Part shown: positions 1 to 9,161 of the stretch, in pieces
How the letters are laid out: each line of letters opens with the position of its first letter
How positions within the stretch are numbered: position 1 is the stretch's first letter
Source: Mycolicibacter virginiensis
GTDB taxonomy: Bacteria; Actinomycetota; Actinomycetes; Mycobacteriales; Mycobacteriaceae
NCBI RefSeq assembly: GCF_022374935.2
Contig: NZ_CP092430.2
Coordinates: 2,914,001 to 2,978,000, forward strand
Length of the DNA stretch: 64,000 nucleotides
Reading direction: 5' to 3'
Notes under the pieces: model-generated
What the model was told of the DNA's origin: nothing
The model's input: the letters and a program-made list of their open reading frames with translations, nothing else
Database searches by the model: none
Program-made: the position numbers and the translations under genes

Positions 1-566
1 ACAAGTTCTCCACCTACGCCACCTGGTGGATCCGCCAGGCCATCACCCGCGCCATGGCCGACCAGGCACGCACCATCCGTATCCCGGTGCACATGGTCGA
101 GGTGATCAACAAGCTCGGCCGCATCCAGCGTGAGCTGCTGCAGGACCTGGGTCGCGAGCCCACCCCCGAGGAACTGGCCCGGGAGATGGACATCACCCCG
201 GAGAAGGTGCTGGAGATCCAGCAGTACGCCCGCGAGCCCATCTCGCTGGACCAGACCATCGGCGACGAGGGCGACTCCCAGCTCGGCGACTTCATCGAGG
301 ACAGTGAAGCCGTCGTAGCCGTCGATGCCGTGTCGTTCACCTTGCTGCAAGACCAGCTGCAGTCGGTGCTCGAGACGCTCTCCGAGCGTGAGGCCGGCGT
401 GGTGCGGCTGCGGTTCGGCCTCACCGACGGCCAGCCGCGCACCCTCGACGAGATCGGCCAGGTCTACGGCGTCACCCGCGAACGCATTCGTCAGATCGAG
501 TCGAAGACGATGTCGAAACTCCGGCACCCCAGCCGGTCCCAAGTCCTGCGCGACTACCTCGACTAG
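1..566 (+). CDS. sigA: Primary RNA polymerase sigma factor SigA, C-terminal part (5' end outside window)
   Basis: This is the C-terminal part of the housekeeping sigma-70 factor that directs RNA polymerase to -10/-35 promoters. The frame is open from the first base (first whole codon at position 3), so the start lies upstream. It opens inside region 2.3/2.4 ([16 protein letters not shown], which melts and reads the -10), continues through region 3, and ends in region 4 with the helix-turn-helix [11 protein letters not shown]. The ending [11 protein letters not shown] is typical of mycobacterial SigA, whereas SigB ends RLRSYAS. The paralog sigB lies 4 kb downstream, and region 2.4 of the two genes is nearly identical at DNA level. 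The stop is 11 bases before a methyltransferase gene. Confidence 0.97.
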   Translation, partial: KFSTYATWWIRQAITRAMADQARTIRIPVHMVEVINKLGRIQRELLQDLGREPTPEELAREMDITPEKVLEIQQYAREPISLDQTIGDEGDSQLGDFIEDSEAVVAVDAVSFTLLQDQLQSVLETLSEREAGVVRLRFGLTDGQPRTLDEIGQVYGVTRERIRQIESKTMSKLRHPSRSQVLRDYLD

Positions 567-577
567 CGCGCAGCGAT

Positions 578-1654
578 ATGGCCAGAACTCCCCCGGCGGC
601 GGTACTCAGTGCCATCAACGCGTTTCGCGGTGGCCTGCAGTGGCTGCGCCAGGCCACCGTCCCCGCCCCCGTGGCCATCATGGAGCTCGGGTTCGGCGGC
701 TGGCTCACCCAGGCGCTCAGTGCCGCGGTGCGCTTGGGAATCGCCGACGCGCTCAGTGCCGGTCCGCTGACCGCCGACGAGGTCGCCAACCGAGTGGGCA
801 CCGACCCGCGCGCCACCTATCGGCTCATGCGCGCCCTCGCCAGCCACTCGGTGCTCAAGTTGCGCCGCGATGGCCGCTTCGCCTTGACCCGTACCGGACG
901 AGCACTGGTCTCCGACAACCCGGCCGGCGTCGGCCCGATGCTCGCGTTCATCGGCCACCCGGCGCACCGGGAACACTGGTCGAACCTGGAGCACTCCGTA
1001 CGGACGGGTGAAACCGCCGTCAGCAAGGTTCGCGGAATGTCGTTCTTTTCCTACACCGACACCAACCCTGAGCTGGCGCGGGTCTTCAACGATGCCATGA
1101 CCGGCGCTTCCGCTATGGCAATCGAAAGCGCTGTTCCCGCATATGATTTCAGCGCCAGTAAGCTGATCGTGGATGTGGGCGGCGGCCACGGCGCACTACT
1201 GGCCGCGGTGCTGCGTCAGACGCCGGATGCTCGCGGCGTGCTGTTCGACCTGCCGCAGGTGGTCGCTGGCGCGGGCGCGACGGTGGCGGACGTAGCGTCA
1301 CGCTGTGATCTGCACGGTGGGTCCTTCTTCGAGTCAGTCCCCGCCGGCGGCGACACCTATCTACTCAAGACCGTCATCCACGACTGGGACGACGAGCAGT
1401 CGTTGGCGATTCTGCGCAATGTCCGGGCCGCCATCGCGCCCGGCGGCAAGGTGCTGCTGTTCGAAATGGTGTTGCCCGAGGGCGCGCCTGCCCACCTCGG
1501 GCTGGTTCTCGACCTGGAGATGCTGGTTGCCGCCGGTGGACAGGAACGCACGCGGCGCGAGTACTCCGAGTTGCTGTCCCAGACGGGATTCGAGTTGCAG
1601 CGCGTGATTCCGACCACCAGCCCCCTGGCGATCATCGAGGCCCGAGCGGTCTAG
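578..1654 (+). CDS. SAM-dependent O-methyltransferase (plant OMT/hydroxyindole OMT-like family 2)
   Basis: A 358-aa methyltransferase. A winged-helix dimerisation domain lies at about residues 50-110. The SAM-binding loop DVGGGHG is at 199-205, and HDWDD at 268-272 carries the general-base histidine typical of O-methyltransferase family 2 (small phenolic or polyketide hydroxyls). The substrate is unknown. It begins 11 bases after sigA with no clear Shine-Dalgarno; an internal ATG at MELGFGGW (residue 35) is a possible later start. I do not recall a counterpart at this position in M. tuberculosis, so it is probably an insertion between sigA and the yihY block. Confidence 0.85.
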   Translation: MARTPPAAVLSAINAFRGGLQWLRQATVPAPVAIMELGFGGWLTQALSAAVRLGIADALSAGPLTADEVANRVGTDPRATYRLMRALASHSVLKLRRDGRFALTRTGRALVSDNPAGVGPMLAFIGHPAHREHWSNLEHSVRTGETAVSKVRGMSFFSYTDTNPELARVFNDAMTGASAMAIESAVPAYDFSASKLIVDVGGGHGALLAAVLRQTPDARGVLFDLPQVVAGAGATVADVASRCDLHGGSFFESVPAGGDTYLLKTVIHDWDDEQSLAILRNVRAAIAPGGKVLLFEMVLPEGAPAHLGLVLDLEMLVAAGGQERTRREYSELLSQTGFELQRVIPTTSPLAIIEARAV

Positions 1655-1678
1655 GGCGCCGACGTCTTCGCCGCGGCG

Positions 1679-1684
1679 TAGGAT
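1679..1684 (+). promoter_or_regulatory. Putative -10 hexamer TAGGAT for a leaderless mRNA
   Basis: TAGGAT ends 8 bases before the ATG at 1693, the spacing of leaderless mycobacterial transcripts. It supports the small ORF downstream being expressed. Confidence 0.4.
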
Positions 1685-1692
1685 CGCCCAGC

Positions 1693-1980
1693 ATGCCGAC
1701 CGATGACGCGTCGCAGGTGACTTTCGCCGCGTTGTTGAAGCGTGCCGCCACCCACGGCCATCGGGTGCCGCCCGAGGCCGATCTGAATCCTGCTGTGTGC
1801 GACGCGATCAACGCGGTCGCCGCCGCCTGGCCACGAGTGCCCGCGATTTTGATCAACAAGGCGCAAACCGCGTTCGCTCGTAGCGAACTCACCCGGGCGT
1901 CGGCAGCCAAGCCGACGACCCCGTTCAACCTCAATCGGCCGGAGCGAACACACCGTCCGGGCCCGGCCGATAATCACTGA
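1693..1980 (+). CDS. Small hypothetical protein
   Basis: A 95-aa frame I do not recognise. The first 65 residues look like a folded alpha-helical domain (alternating Ala/Leu, AVCDAINAVAAAWP). The tail is Pro/Arg/His rich and overlaps the 3' end of the opposite-strand DUF952 gene by 50 bases. There is no Shine-Dalgarno, but a TANNNT hexamer sits 8 bases before the ATG, consistent with leaderless expression. No cysteine pair, signal peptide or membrane segment is present apart from a single Cys. It may be a real lineage-specific gene or a chance frame in high-GC DNA. Confidence 0.4.
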   Translation: MPTDDASQVTFAALLKRAATHGHRVPPEADLNPAVCDAINAVAAAWPRVPAILINKAQTAFARSELTRASAAKPTTPFNLNRPERTHRPGPADNH

Positions 1981-2296
1981 CACCGATCACCGCCTCAACG
2001 GGCAACGGCCCGTACAGGTGCGGGAACAGCATGGCCGCCGGATCGCTCGGTACGCCCGGCTCCCAGCGCACCGGCGCGCCGACCCTAGCCGGATCCACCT
2101 GCAGCAACACCAGATCCGTGCAGCCCCGATACAGCCGGTTCGCGGGCAGGTGCACCTGTTGCGGGGTTGACATGTGCACGAATCCCACGGTGTCCAACGA
2201 CTCCGGACGCAGCTCCCCGGACGCCTGCGCGCGCGCCCAGTCGCCGGCACTGCACAGGTGCACCAGCGCGTCGGACGGGATCGGCGATCGTGTCAT
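1931..2296 (-). CDS. DUF952 family protein
   Basis: A 121-aa protein of the DUF952 family. The family's marker segments are visible: an opening ALVHLC, the core TVGFVHMSTPQQV with its conserved Phe-His-x-Ser, LVLLQVDPARVGAPVRWE, and a C-terminal FPHLYGPLPVEAV block. DUF952 proteins are small, soluble and of unknown biochemical role; some databases call them glutathione S-transferase-like. I chose the ATG at MTRSPIPSDALVHL because it begins directly before the conserved domain; the frame is open further upstream but without family similarity. It converges on the small hypothetical ORF and overlaps it by 50 bases. Confidence 0.8.
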   Translation of the reverse strand: MTRSPIPSDALVHLCSAGDWARAQASGELRPESLDTVGFVHMSTPQQVHLPANRLYRGCTDLVLLQVDPARVGAPVRWEPGVPSDPAAMLFPHLYGPLPVEAVIGVSDYRPGPDGVFAPAD

Positions 2297-2415
2297 GGCA
2301 CCGATCCTGCCGCACCGGCTGCCGGGGTGAGACACGACACAGCCGAACGGGGGAACAACGCCGAACGCGCAAGCGTCTGACACACTTGAGAACAACCGCG
2401 AGAACGGAGGAGCCC

Positions 2416-2610
2416 ATGAACGCGACTCTGACCAGTCCTGAACTCACTCGGGCTGATCGATGCGACCGGTGCGGAGCCGCCGCACGGGTACGAGCCACGC
2501 TGCCCTCCGGTGCCGAACTTCTTTTCTGCCAGCACCACGCCAACGAGCACGAAGCCAAGCTGATCGAGCTGGCCGCCGTGATTCAGGTCAGCGCGGCGAC
2601 TGAGGCGTAA
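2416..2610 (+). CDS. DUF7455-type small zinc-ribbon protein
   Basis: A 64-aa protein with Cys16-x2-Cys19 near the N-terminus and Cys38-x-His40-His41 after a beta-rich stretch, a pattern suited to binding one zinc ion. It matches the short DUF7455 proteins found near the primary sigma factor gene in many actinobacteria. Function is unknown; the size and metal knuckle would fit a nucleic-acid or RNA polymerase accessory protein, which is inference. The start is set by a strong GGAGG (2406-2410), 5 bases before the ATG. Confidence 0.75.
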   Translation: MNATLTSPELTRADRCDRCGAAARVRATLPSGAELLFCQHHANEHEAKLIELAAVIQVSAATEA

Positions 2611-2684
2611 CCGGAGCCGGCACGCAACACGCCCGTCTGCGCGATTGTGCAATAGCAGCACCCGTCAGGAATGCTGGGCTGGTC

Positions 2685-3641
2685 ATGACTGACCAGATCC
2701 CCAAACCTTCCCGTCATCACCTGCTCCGCATTGCACGTCGCACGCTGGTCAAGAGCTGGGACGATTCGATCTTCGCCGAATCGGCACAGGCGGGATTCTG
2801 GTCGGTGTTGTCCCTGCCGCCGTTGCTGCTGGGGATGCTGGGAAGCCTGTCCTACGTGGCGCCGCTGTTCGGGCCGGACACGCTGGCCACCATCCAGGAC
2901 CGGCTGATCGGCATGGCCAGCAGCTTCTTCTCGAAGAACGTCGTGGTGGAGATCATCGAGCCGACCGTGCGGGACATCGTGGCCAATGCCCGCGGCGAGG
3001 TGGTCTCGCTGGGATTCGTGATCTCGTTGTGGGCCGGCTCCTCGGCGATCTCGGCGTTCGTCGACTCGGTGGTCGAGGCGCACGATCAGACTCCGCTGCG
3101 GCATCCGGTGCGGCAACGCTTCTTCGCGTTGGGTCTCTACGTCGCGATGTTGGTGATCGCGGTGGCCACCGCGCCGTTGGCCGCACTCGGGCCGCACGCG
3201 GTCGCCGAGCACCTCCCGGCCCGGTGGACCGACGTGCTGCGGTTCGGCTATTACCCAGCCTTGGTGCTGGGCCTACTACTGGCGGTGACGGTGCTCTACC
3301 GGGTGTCGCTGCCCAAACCCCTACCCTCACATCGGCTGGTGTTCGGCGCACTGCTGGCCACCACGGTGTTCGTCGTGGCGACGATGGGCCTGCGGATCTA
3401 CCTGCGCTACATCACCAGCACCGGCTACACCTACGGGGCGTTGGCGACGCCGATCGCCTTCCTGCTGTTCGCGTTCCTGCTGGGCTTCGCCATCATGCTG
3501 GGCGCAGAGCTGAACGCCGCGGTCCAAGAGGAGTGGCCCGCGCAGGCCACTCACCTGCACCAGCTGCGTAGGTGGGTGGTGTCACGGGCCGGCCAGCCGG
3601 CCCAGACCCGCAATGACACCGAGCCGGTCAAGCCTGCTTGA
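2685..3641 (+). CDS. YihY/virulence factor BrkB family membrane protein (Rv2707-like)
   Basis: A 318-aa polytopic inner-membrane protein. Hydrophobic segments occur at roughly residues 40-62, 105-125, 145-170, 190-210, 220-243 and 255-285, giving the six-helix layout of the YihY/BrkB family. Short basic regions flank the membrane core (HHLLRIARRTLVK at the front, a charged tail at the back). The family was once called RNase BN, but that assignment was withdrawn; its transport or envelope role is unresolved. The stop overlaps the end of the convergent DUF3039 gene by 14 bases, as expected for the Rv2707-Rv2708c arrangement next to sigB. Confidence 0.88.
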   Translation: MTDQIPKPSRHHLLRIARRTLVKSWDDSIFAESAQAGFWSVLSLPPLLLGMLGSLSYVAPLFGPDTLATIQDRLIGMASSFFSKNVVVEIIEPTVRDIVANARGEVVSLGFVISLWAGSSAISAFVDSVVEAHDQTPLRHPVRQRFFALGLYVAMLVIAVATAPLAALGPHAVAEHLPARWTDVLRFGYYPALVLGLLLAVTVLYRVSLPKPLPSHRLVFGALLATTVFVVATMGLRIYLRYITSTGYTYGALATPIAFLLFAFLLGFAIMLGAELNAAVQEEWPAQATHLHQLRRWVVSRAGQPAQTRNDTEPVKPA

Positions 3642-3873
3642 GAGTGGCGTAGATCTTCTTGCAGTCCGGGCAGACCGGGGAGCCCGGCTTGGCCGACTTG
3701 GTCACCGGAAAGACCTCGCCGCACAGCGCCACCACGTGGGTTCCCATGACCGCGCTCTCGGCGATCTTGTCCTTCTTGACGTAATGGAAGTATTTCGGGG
3801 TGTCGCCGTCGGTCCCGTCATCGACGCGTTCCTCGGAATCGGTGCGCTCGAGGGTGTCGGTCTGTATGCCCAT
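3628..3873 (-). CDS. DUF3039 domain protein (Rv2708c-like)
   Basis: An 81-aa actinobacterial protein of unknown function. The acidic N-terminus (about 25 residues) is probably disordered. The conserved core begins KYFHYVKKDKIAESAV and contains Cys51 plus the knuckle Cys68-Pro-Asp-Cys71, with His30 and His46 nearby, so a zinc site is likely. It sits between the yihY and DUF3099 genes as in M. tuberculosis. A GGGGAG lies directly before the ATG, too close to be an ideal ribosome-binding site. Confidence 0.85.
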   Translation of the reverse strand: MGIQTDTLERTDSEERVDDGTDGDTPKYFHYVKKDKIAESAVMGTHVVALCGEVFPVTKSAKPGSPVCPDCKKIYATLKQA

Positions 3874-3950
3874 CTCCCCATTGTGCCCAGAACTGGAGTT
3901 GATCCAAAACCCCTGGTGCCACCGAATCGCTCGTGTGGGACAGTGGAGTA

Positions 3951-4358
3951 ATGAAGCACGGCCCCGAGCTGGGTTTCGACGACGACGGCCGACCGGTCCT
4001 GATCACCGCGGCTGCCCCGTCCTTCGAGCAGCAGCACCGCGAACGGGTACGCAAGTACCTGACCTTGATGGCGTTCCGGGTGCCTGCCCTGATCCTGGCC
4101 GCGATCGCCTACGGAATATGGCACAACGGCCTGATCTCCGTGCTGATTCTGGTGGCGTCGATCCCGCTTCCGTGGATGGCTGTACTTATTGCCAACGATC
4201 GGCCTCCCCGGACCGCGGAGGAGCCCCGCCGCTATGAGGCGGCACCCACTCACACTCCGCTGTTCCCCACCGGCACCCGTCCGGCCCTGGAGCGGCCGAA
4301 GCGCCCGGAATCGGGCGGCAGTACCGCCGGCGAAGCGCCGTACGGTACCGGTTCTTAG
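3951..4358 (+). CDS. DUF3099 family membrane protein (Rv2709-like)
   Basis: A 135-aa protein with a short soluble N-terminus carrying the family signature ([20 protein letters not shown]), two closely spaced membrane helices at about residues 40-60 and 64-84, and a Pro-rich cytoplasmic tail. DUF3099 proteins are small actinobacterial membrane proteins without an assigned function. The start is the ATG at MKHGPELGF; an in-frame upstream start would add only six residues. No clear Shine-Dalgarno is visible. Confidence 0.82.
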   Translation: MKHGPELGFDDDGRPVLITAAAPSFEQQHRERVRKYLTLMAFRVPALILAAIAYGIWHNGLISVLILVASIPLPWMAVLIANDRPPRTAEEPRRYEAAPTHTPLFPTGTRPALERPKRPESGGSTAGEAPYGTGS

Positions 4359-4419
4359 CACATTCTCAAAGTCATTGCCGTATTTCCGCACGTCAAGTGG
4401 TGTGGAAAAGCGATCGGCC

Positions 4420-4448
4420 GGGAACTCTGCACGCATGTCGGGCGTTGA
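4420..4448 (+). promoter_or_regulatory. ECF-type (SigE/SigH-like) promoter of sigB
   Basis: GGGAAC at 4420-4425 and CGTTGA at 4443-4448 are separated by 17 bases, matching the GGAAC-N16-19-CGTT pattern of SigE/SigH promoters. In mycobacteria sigB is a known SigE/SigH target. Confidence 0.8.
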
Positions 4449-4486
4449 CACGTGTGACAGCAGAAGCCGATCAACGGGAGGCCGCA

Positions 4487-5452
4487 ATGGCAAAGGCAGA
4501 TGCCACCACCAGTCGGATCGACGGCGATCTGGACGCGCAGAGCCCAGCCGCAGATCTAGTGCGGGTGTACCTCAACGGGATCGGCAAGACAGCGTTGCTC
4601 AATGCCGCCGATGAGGTAGAGCTTGCCAAACGGATCGAGGCCGGACTGTACGCCCAGCACCTGCTCGACACCCGCAAGCGTTTCGGCGAGAAGCGCAAGC
4701 GCGAGCTCGCCGCGGTGGTACGAGACGGCGAAGCCGCCCGCCGGCACCTGCTGGAAGCCAACCTGCGCCTGGTGGTCTCACTGGCCAAGCGCTACACCGG
4801 CCGGGGCATGCCACTTCTGGACCTGATCCAGGAAGGCAACTTGGGGTTGATCCGCGCCATGGAGAAGTTCGACTACGCAAAGGGTTTCAAGTTCTCCACC
4901 TATGCGACCTGGTGGATCCGCCAGGCCATCACCCGCGGGATGGCGGATCAGAGCCGCACCATCCGGCTGCCGGTCCACTTGGTGGAGCAGGTCAACAAGC
5001 TGGCCCGGATCAAGCGGGAAATGCACCAGCAGCTGGGCCGCGAGGCCACTGATGAGGAGCTCGCCGCCGAGTCCGGCATCCCAGCGGAGAAGATCAACGA
5101 CCTGCTCGAGCACAGCCGCGACCCGGTCAGCCTCGATATGCCGGTCGGCTCCGACGAGGAGGCTCCGCTGGGCGACTTCATCGAGGACTCCGAGGCGATG
5201 TCGGCGGAGAACGCGGTGATCTCCGAGCTGCTGCACACCGACATCCGCAGTGTGCTGGCCACCCTCGACGAACGCGAGCACCAGGTGATCCGGCTGCGGT
5301 TCGGCCTCGACGACGGCCAGCCCCGCACGCTGGACCAGATCGGCAAGCTGTTCGGGCTGTCGCGCGAGCGGGTCCGCCAGATCGAGCGCGAGGTGATGGC
5401 CAAGCTGCGCCACGGCGAGCGCGCCGACCGCCTGCGCTCATACGCCAGCTGA
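4487..5452 (+). CDS. sigB: Principal-like stress sigma factor SigB
   Basis: A 321-aa group 2 sigma-70 factor, nearly colinear with M. tuberculosis SigB (323 aa). Region 1.2 is at [16 protein letters not shown], region 2 at [19 protein letters not shown] through [16 protein letters not shown], and region 4 ends with the helix-turn-helix [14 protein letters not shown]. It serves general stress and stationary-phase transcription alongside SigA. The start is [11 protein letters not shown], preceded by CGGGAGG about 5 bases upstream. Transcription probably starts from the ECF promoter at 4420-4448. A strong hairpin follows the gene, separating it from ideR. Confidence 0.97.
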   Translation: MAKADATTSRIDGDLDAQSPAADLVRVYLNGIGKTALLNAADEVELAKRIEAGLYAQHLLDTRKRFGEKRKRELAAVVRDGEAARRHLLEANLRLVVSLAKRYTGRGMPLLDLIQEGNLGLIRAMEKFDYAKGFKFSTYATWWIRQAITRGMADQSRTIRLPVHLVEQVNKLARIKREMHQQLGREATDEELAAESGIPAEKINDLLEHSRDPVSLDMPVGSDEEAPLGDFIEDSEAMSAENAVISELLHTDIRSVLATLDEREHQVIRLRFGLDDGQPRTLDQIGKLFGLSRERVRQIEREVMAKLRHGERADRLRSYAS

Positions 5453-5482
5453 CAGCGGGCTCGGGCCCGCCTGTCCCCCGCT

Positions 5483-5514
5483 CCGGCGGGCCGCCGATCT
5501 CGGTGGCCCGCCGG
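5483..5514 (+). terminator. Hairpin terminator candidate after sigB
   Basis: A perfect 10-bp GC stem, ccggcgggcc (5483-5492) with ggcccgccgg (5505-5514), closes a 12-base loop. No U-tract follows, which is usual for mycobacterial hairpins. Confidence 0.6.
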
Positions 5515-5602
5515 ACGTGGTTTGTCGCCGAAGCGCCGAACGTCGCTCGCTAACCGTCTCCTTGGCTGCCGAAGTAGACTCGGCTGCGACGGAAGGTGCC
5601 GA

Positions 5603-6295
5603 ATGAATGACCTGGTTGATACCACCGAGATGTACCTCAGGACGATCTACGACCTTGAGGAAGAGGGTGTCACCCCGCTGCGTGCGCGGATAGCCGAGCG
5701 ACTGGAGCAAAGTGGTCCGACCGTCAGCCAGACGGTGTCCCGGATGGAGCGCGACGGCTTGCTCAAAGTGGCCGGCGACCGTCACCTCGAACTGACCGAG
5801 AAGGGCCGCACCCTGGCTGTGTCGGTGATGCGCAAGCACCGGCTGGCTGAACGCCTGCTCGTCGACATCATCGGGCTGCCGCTGGAAGAGGTGCATGCCG
5901 AGGCTTGTCGCTGGGAACACGTGATGAGCGAGGACGTCGAGCGACGCCTGGTTCAGGTCCTCGACAACCCGACCACCTCGCCGTTCGGCAACCCCATCCC
6001 CGGCCTGCCGGACCTCGGCTTCGGAGCGGACGCCGCCGGTTGGGATTCCGACCTGGTGCGACTGACCGAGTTGCCGGCCGGTTCCCCGGTGGCCGTGGTG
6101 GTGCGCCAGCTCACCGAGCATGTCCAGGGCGACATCGACCTGATCACTCGGCTCAAGGAGGCCGGTGTGGTGCCCAACGCCAGGGTGACCGTGCAGGCCG
6201 ATGGCGACGACGGCGTGACCATCGTGATCCCCGGCCACACCGACGTCAGCCTGCCCTACGAGATGGCGCATGCCGTGAAGGTGCAGAAGGTCTGA
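5603..6295 (+). CDS. ideR: Iron-dependent repressor IdeR
   Basis: A 230-aa DtxR-family metalloregulator. An N-terminal winged helix (SGPTVSQTVSRMERDG is the recognition region) is followed by the dimerisation domain and a C-terminal SH3-like domain from about residue 150. All N-terminal metal ligands are present: Met10, Cys102, Glu105, His106 for one site and His79, Glu83, His98 for the other. Fe(II)-bound IdeR represses siderophore genes and activates bacterioferritin. The start is ATG MNDLVDTTEM with GGAAGG 6 bases upstream; the frame is open further upstream but without family similarity. Confidence 0.97.
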   Translation: MNDLVDTTEMYLRTIYDLEEEGVTPLRARIAERLEQSGPTVSQTVSRMERDGLLKVAGDRHLELTEKGRTLAVSVMRKHRLAERLLVDIIGLPLEEVHAEACRWEHVMSEDVERRLVQVLDNPTTSPFGNPIPGLPDLGFGADAAGWDSDLVRLTELPAGSPVAVVVRQLTEHVQGDIDLITRLKEAGVVPNARVTVQADGDDGVTIVIPGHTDVSLPYEMAHAVKVQKV

Positions 6296-6317
6296 GCGCC
6301 CCGCGAGCCAGCTGGGG

Positions 6318-6371
6318 CTCATGCGGCGGTCCCGGCTTCGCCTCTCCTCCGTCGAACCTCGCTGGACCGCC
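6318..6371 (+). repeat. Single copy of the dispersed 56-57-bp intergenic repeat
   Basis: One copy of the repeat family found in tandem at 24.0 and 41.2 kb, in the same orientation. The core cttcgcctctcctccgtcga is identical in all copies; this copy differs by single bases (cccggc for cccagc, gctgga for gctgaa). It lies between the converging ideR and DUF4192 genes. Short complementary GC blocks flank it (gagcc/ggctc before, ccgg/ccgg after). Confidence 0.9.
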
Positions 6372-6375
6372 GGCC

Positions 6376-7431
6376 TCAGCCGGCTTGCTGACCGAAGCCC
6401 TGCCGCTGCGGCAGCTGCACCCCGATCTGCTGGGCCAGCCGGTAACCGGTGTCCGCCAGTCCGCGGATGCGTTCGGGCCGCAGACCGGACTGCAAAGCGG
6501 TGTCGAGCAGGCCCGCCATCCGATGCGCGGGCTTGCCACGCAGAGCGGCTTCCAGTGATACCCCGGCCAGCGGGCCATCGCCACGCGCGTAGGCGCTGAA
6601 CGCCAGCAGGACCAAGGCCTCGGCCCGCCACGGCTCGGGCAAGACCCGGGCCAACGCTGACCAAAGCCGCTCGGCTTCATCTGCGCGCTCGCCGATTGCC
6701 AACGCACACAGGGTGTCCCGGACAAGGACGTCGGTGAGCGGGCACCCGAGCCGGGCCAACTCCGCAACGGTGGGCTCCCGGCCCCCCGCCAGCGCTACGA
6801 CGGCAGCCAGCACCTGCTCAACGTCGCGGCGAGCCCGATCCCGGGCATCGCCCTCCCCCACCGCCCACTGCGCCGCACAGTCGTCGATCGCCGCGGCCAC
6901 CGCCGCACAGCGGGCCGCGTCATCTGGGGTGATGACCGCCTGCAGATCGGCTCGCCGGGCGTACAGCCGCCTACCCTCCAGCACCGCGGCGGCTGCCAGC
7001 GGCGACGCCTCCGGGTCGTCGACCGGGCCTCCGACGCCGCACCCGTCGACGCAGTGCCACCGCCCACCGTGGGCCACCTGGTCCACGACGTGCGCGCCGA
7101 GCAGCACGATGTCGTGGCCCGACAACTCCTCGCCCAGCGCGGTGATCAGCCGGCGGTGCTGGTCGTTACAGACCGGGCAGCGCGCCCCCGCAGCGTCGAC
7201 GATGACCGCGATGGCTGCGGCCGGGGCAGCGGCCGCGGCCACGTCGGCGAGCCGGCCCACGGTGTCAACGAGTGCGTCGGACAGATCGACCCGCAGCACC
7301 GAGCCCAGTTCGCCCCCGTCGAGCGCCACCAGGATCAGGGATCTCTCGGGCACGAAGCCCAAGATGGCAGGCAGCGCAGCGATGAGGGCTCCGGGCCGAT
7401 TCAGCGTGAATTCCGGTTGCTTGGTTGTCAT
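6376..7431 (-). CDS. DUF4192 domain protein (Rv2712c-like)
   Basis: A 351-aa soluble actinobacterial protein. The family signature is at the N-terminus: a short opening followed by [20 protein letters not shown] and [10 protein letters not shown] Cys-x-x-Cys (CPVC) occurs in the [13 protein letters not shown] segment and several further Cys and His lie in the following HCVDGCGV stretch. The Ala-rich C-terminal half ([24 protein letters not shown]) resembles TPR-like helices. Function is unknown. I chose [11 protein letters not shown], just before the conserved domain; an in-frame ATG ten codons upstream (7461) is possible and neither has a clear Shine-Dalgarno. It is divergent from sthA. Confidence 0.8.
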   Translation of the reverse strand: MTTKQPEFTLNRPGALIAALPAILGFVPERSLILVALDGGELGSVLRVDLSDALVDTVGRLADVAAAAAPAAAIAVIVDAAGARCPVCNDQHRRLITALGEELSGHDIVLLGAHVVDQVAHGGRWHCVDGCGVGGPVDDPEASPLAAAAVLEGRRLYARRADLQAVITPDDAARCAAVAAAIDDCAAQWAVGEGDARDRARRDVEQVLAAVVALAGGREPTVAELARLGCPLTDVLVRDTLCALAIGERADEAERLWSALARVLPEPWRAEALVLLAFSAYARGDGPLAGVSLEAALRGKPAHRMAGLLDTALQSGLRPERIRGLADTGYRLAQQIGVQLPQRQGFGQQAG

Positions 7432-7572
7432 GGGAACAACGGTGACGACCGTCACCGTCATCGAGGGCGCACCGGCTCCGCGCAGGCCCTCGCTTTGTGG
7501 ATAGACCCGCAACTGTGCATCGATGCGCCTTCGAGATGCAGGACAAGCCGAAAGCGCGTAAGTGTCTGTGTC

Positions 7573-8988
7573 ATGGATTCAAAGAGGGAATACGACGTCA
7601 TCGTGATCGGTTCGGGCCCAGGCGGACAGAAGGCCGCCATCGCGTCGGCCAAACTCGGCAAATCTGTCGCCTTGGTCGAACGCGGTCGCATGATCGGTGG
7701 GGTCTGTGTCAACACCGGCACCATTCCGTCGAAGACCCTGCGCGAGGCCGTGATCTATCTGACCGGGATGAATCAGCGCGACCTGTACGGCGCCAGCTAC
7801 CGGGTGAAGGACAAGATCACCCCCACCGATCTGCTCGCACGCACCCAGCATGTGATCAGCAGAGAAGTGGAGGTGGTGCGTAGTCAACTGATGCGCAACC
7901 GAGTCGACTTGTTGGTCGGCCACGGACGTTTCATCGACCCCCACACAATCCTCATCGAGGGACAGAACGGCAACGAAACGACAACCGTCACAGCCGACTA
8001 CGTCGTCATCGCTACCGGAACCAAACCGGTCCGCCCCGCCGGCGTCACATTCGATGAGGAGCGCGTCCTCGACTCCGACGGGATCCTCGACCTGCGATTC
8101 ATCCCGGCCTCGATGGTGGTCGTCGGCGCCGGTGTGATCGGCATCGAGTACGCCTCGATGTTCGCCGCGCTGGGCACCCGGGTGACGGTGGTGGAGAAAC
8201 GAGACTCGATGCTGGAGTTCTGCGACCCGGAGGTCGTCGAAGCCCTGCGTTTTCACCTGCGCGACCTGGCCGTCACCTTCCGGTTCGGCGAAGAGGTGAC
8301 CGCTGTCGACGTCAGCTCCAGCGGCACCGTCACCACGTTGGCCAGCGGCAAGCGGATCCCCGCCGAGACGGTGATGTATTCGGCCGGCCGCCAAGGCCAC
8401 ACCGCCCACCTCGACTTGGCCAAGGCCGGCCTGGCCACCGACGAGCGGGGCCGCATCGTCGTCGACGATATGTTCCAGACCTCGGTCGAGCACATCTATG
8501 CCGTCGGTGATGTGATCGGTTTCCCGGCCCTGGCGGCGACGTCGATGGAACAGGGCCGACTGGCCGCCTATCACGCGTTCGGCGAGCCGACCGATGGGAT
8601 CACTGACCTGCAGCCGATCGGGATCTATTCGATCCCGGAGGTCTCCTATGTGGGGGCGACCGAATTGGAACTGACCCGCAGCGCGATCCCCTACGAGGTA
8701 GGGGTGGCCCGGTATCGGGAGCTGGCCCGCGGCCAGATCGCCGGGGACTCCTACGGCATGCTCAAGCTGCTGGTATCCACCACCGACCTGACGCTGCTCG
8801 GCGTGCACATCTTCGGCACCAACGCGACCGAGATGGTGCACATCGGCCAGGCCGTCATGGGATGCGGCGGCACGGTGGAATACCTGGTGGACGCGGTGTT
8901 CAACTACCCGACGTTCTCCGAGGCATACAAGAACGCCGCATTGGACGTGATGAATAAAATGCGGGCCCTACAGCAATTCCGCAGCTGA
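7573..8988 (+). CDS. sthA: Soluble pyridine nucleotide transhydrogenase
   Basis: A 471-aa FAD flavoprotein of the disulfide-reductase family, close in length to M. tuberculosis SthA (Rv2713). It exchanges hydride between NADPH and NAD+ in the cytosol. The FAD Rossmann motif is [10 protein letters not shown] near the N-terminus; the NAD motif [14 protein letters not shown] lies at about residues 185-198, and the second FAD motif is YAVGDVIG. The segment [13 protein letters not shown] has only one Cys where lipoamide dehydrogenases and glutathione reductases have the redox pair CxxxxC, which identifies it as a transhydrogenase. The start at MDSKREYDV follows no clear Shine-Dalgarno. Confidence 0.93.
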   Translation: MDSKREYDVIVIGSGPGGQKAAIASAKLGKSVALVERGRMIGGVCVNTGTIPSKTLREAVIYLTGMNQRDLYGASYRVKDKITPTDLLARTQHVISREVEVVRSQLMRNRVDLLVGHGRFIDPHTILIEGQNGNETTTVTADYVVIATGTKPVRPAGVTFDEERVLDSDGILDLRFIPASMVVVGAGVIGIEYASMFAALGTRVTVVEKRDSMLEFCDPEVVEALRFHLRDLAVTFRFGEEVTAVDVSSSGTVTTLASGKRIPAETVMYSAGRQGHTAHLDLAKAGLATDERGRIVVDDMFQTSVEHIYAVGDVIGFPALAATSMEQGRLAAYHAFGEPTDGITDLQPIGIYSIPEVSYVGATELELTRSAIPYEVGVARYRELARGQIAGDSYGMLKLLVSTTDLTLLGVHIFGTNATEMVHIGQAVMGCGGTVEYLVDAVFNYPTFSEAYKNAALDVMNKMRALQQFRS

Positions 8989-9161
8989 GGCGCCGCCGGA
9001 GACATTTTCCTCGCTCAGCGAACGCCACGGCGCCGCGGAATTCCGACCGTGCCCCCGTACGTTGTGCAGCACATGCGCGCACCGTTTTCGGCGTGCGGCC
9101 CCGGTGGGGGAAAATGGACGGTGCGATCCATTGCGATCTGCACAACGAGGAGGCGAAGGCG

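Noticed and set aside
3..4936. Recent gene conversion between sigA (3-50) and sigB (4889-4936)
   Set aside because: The near-identical stretch encodes the invariant region 2.4; third-base differences remain, so protein constraint explains it.
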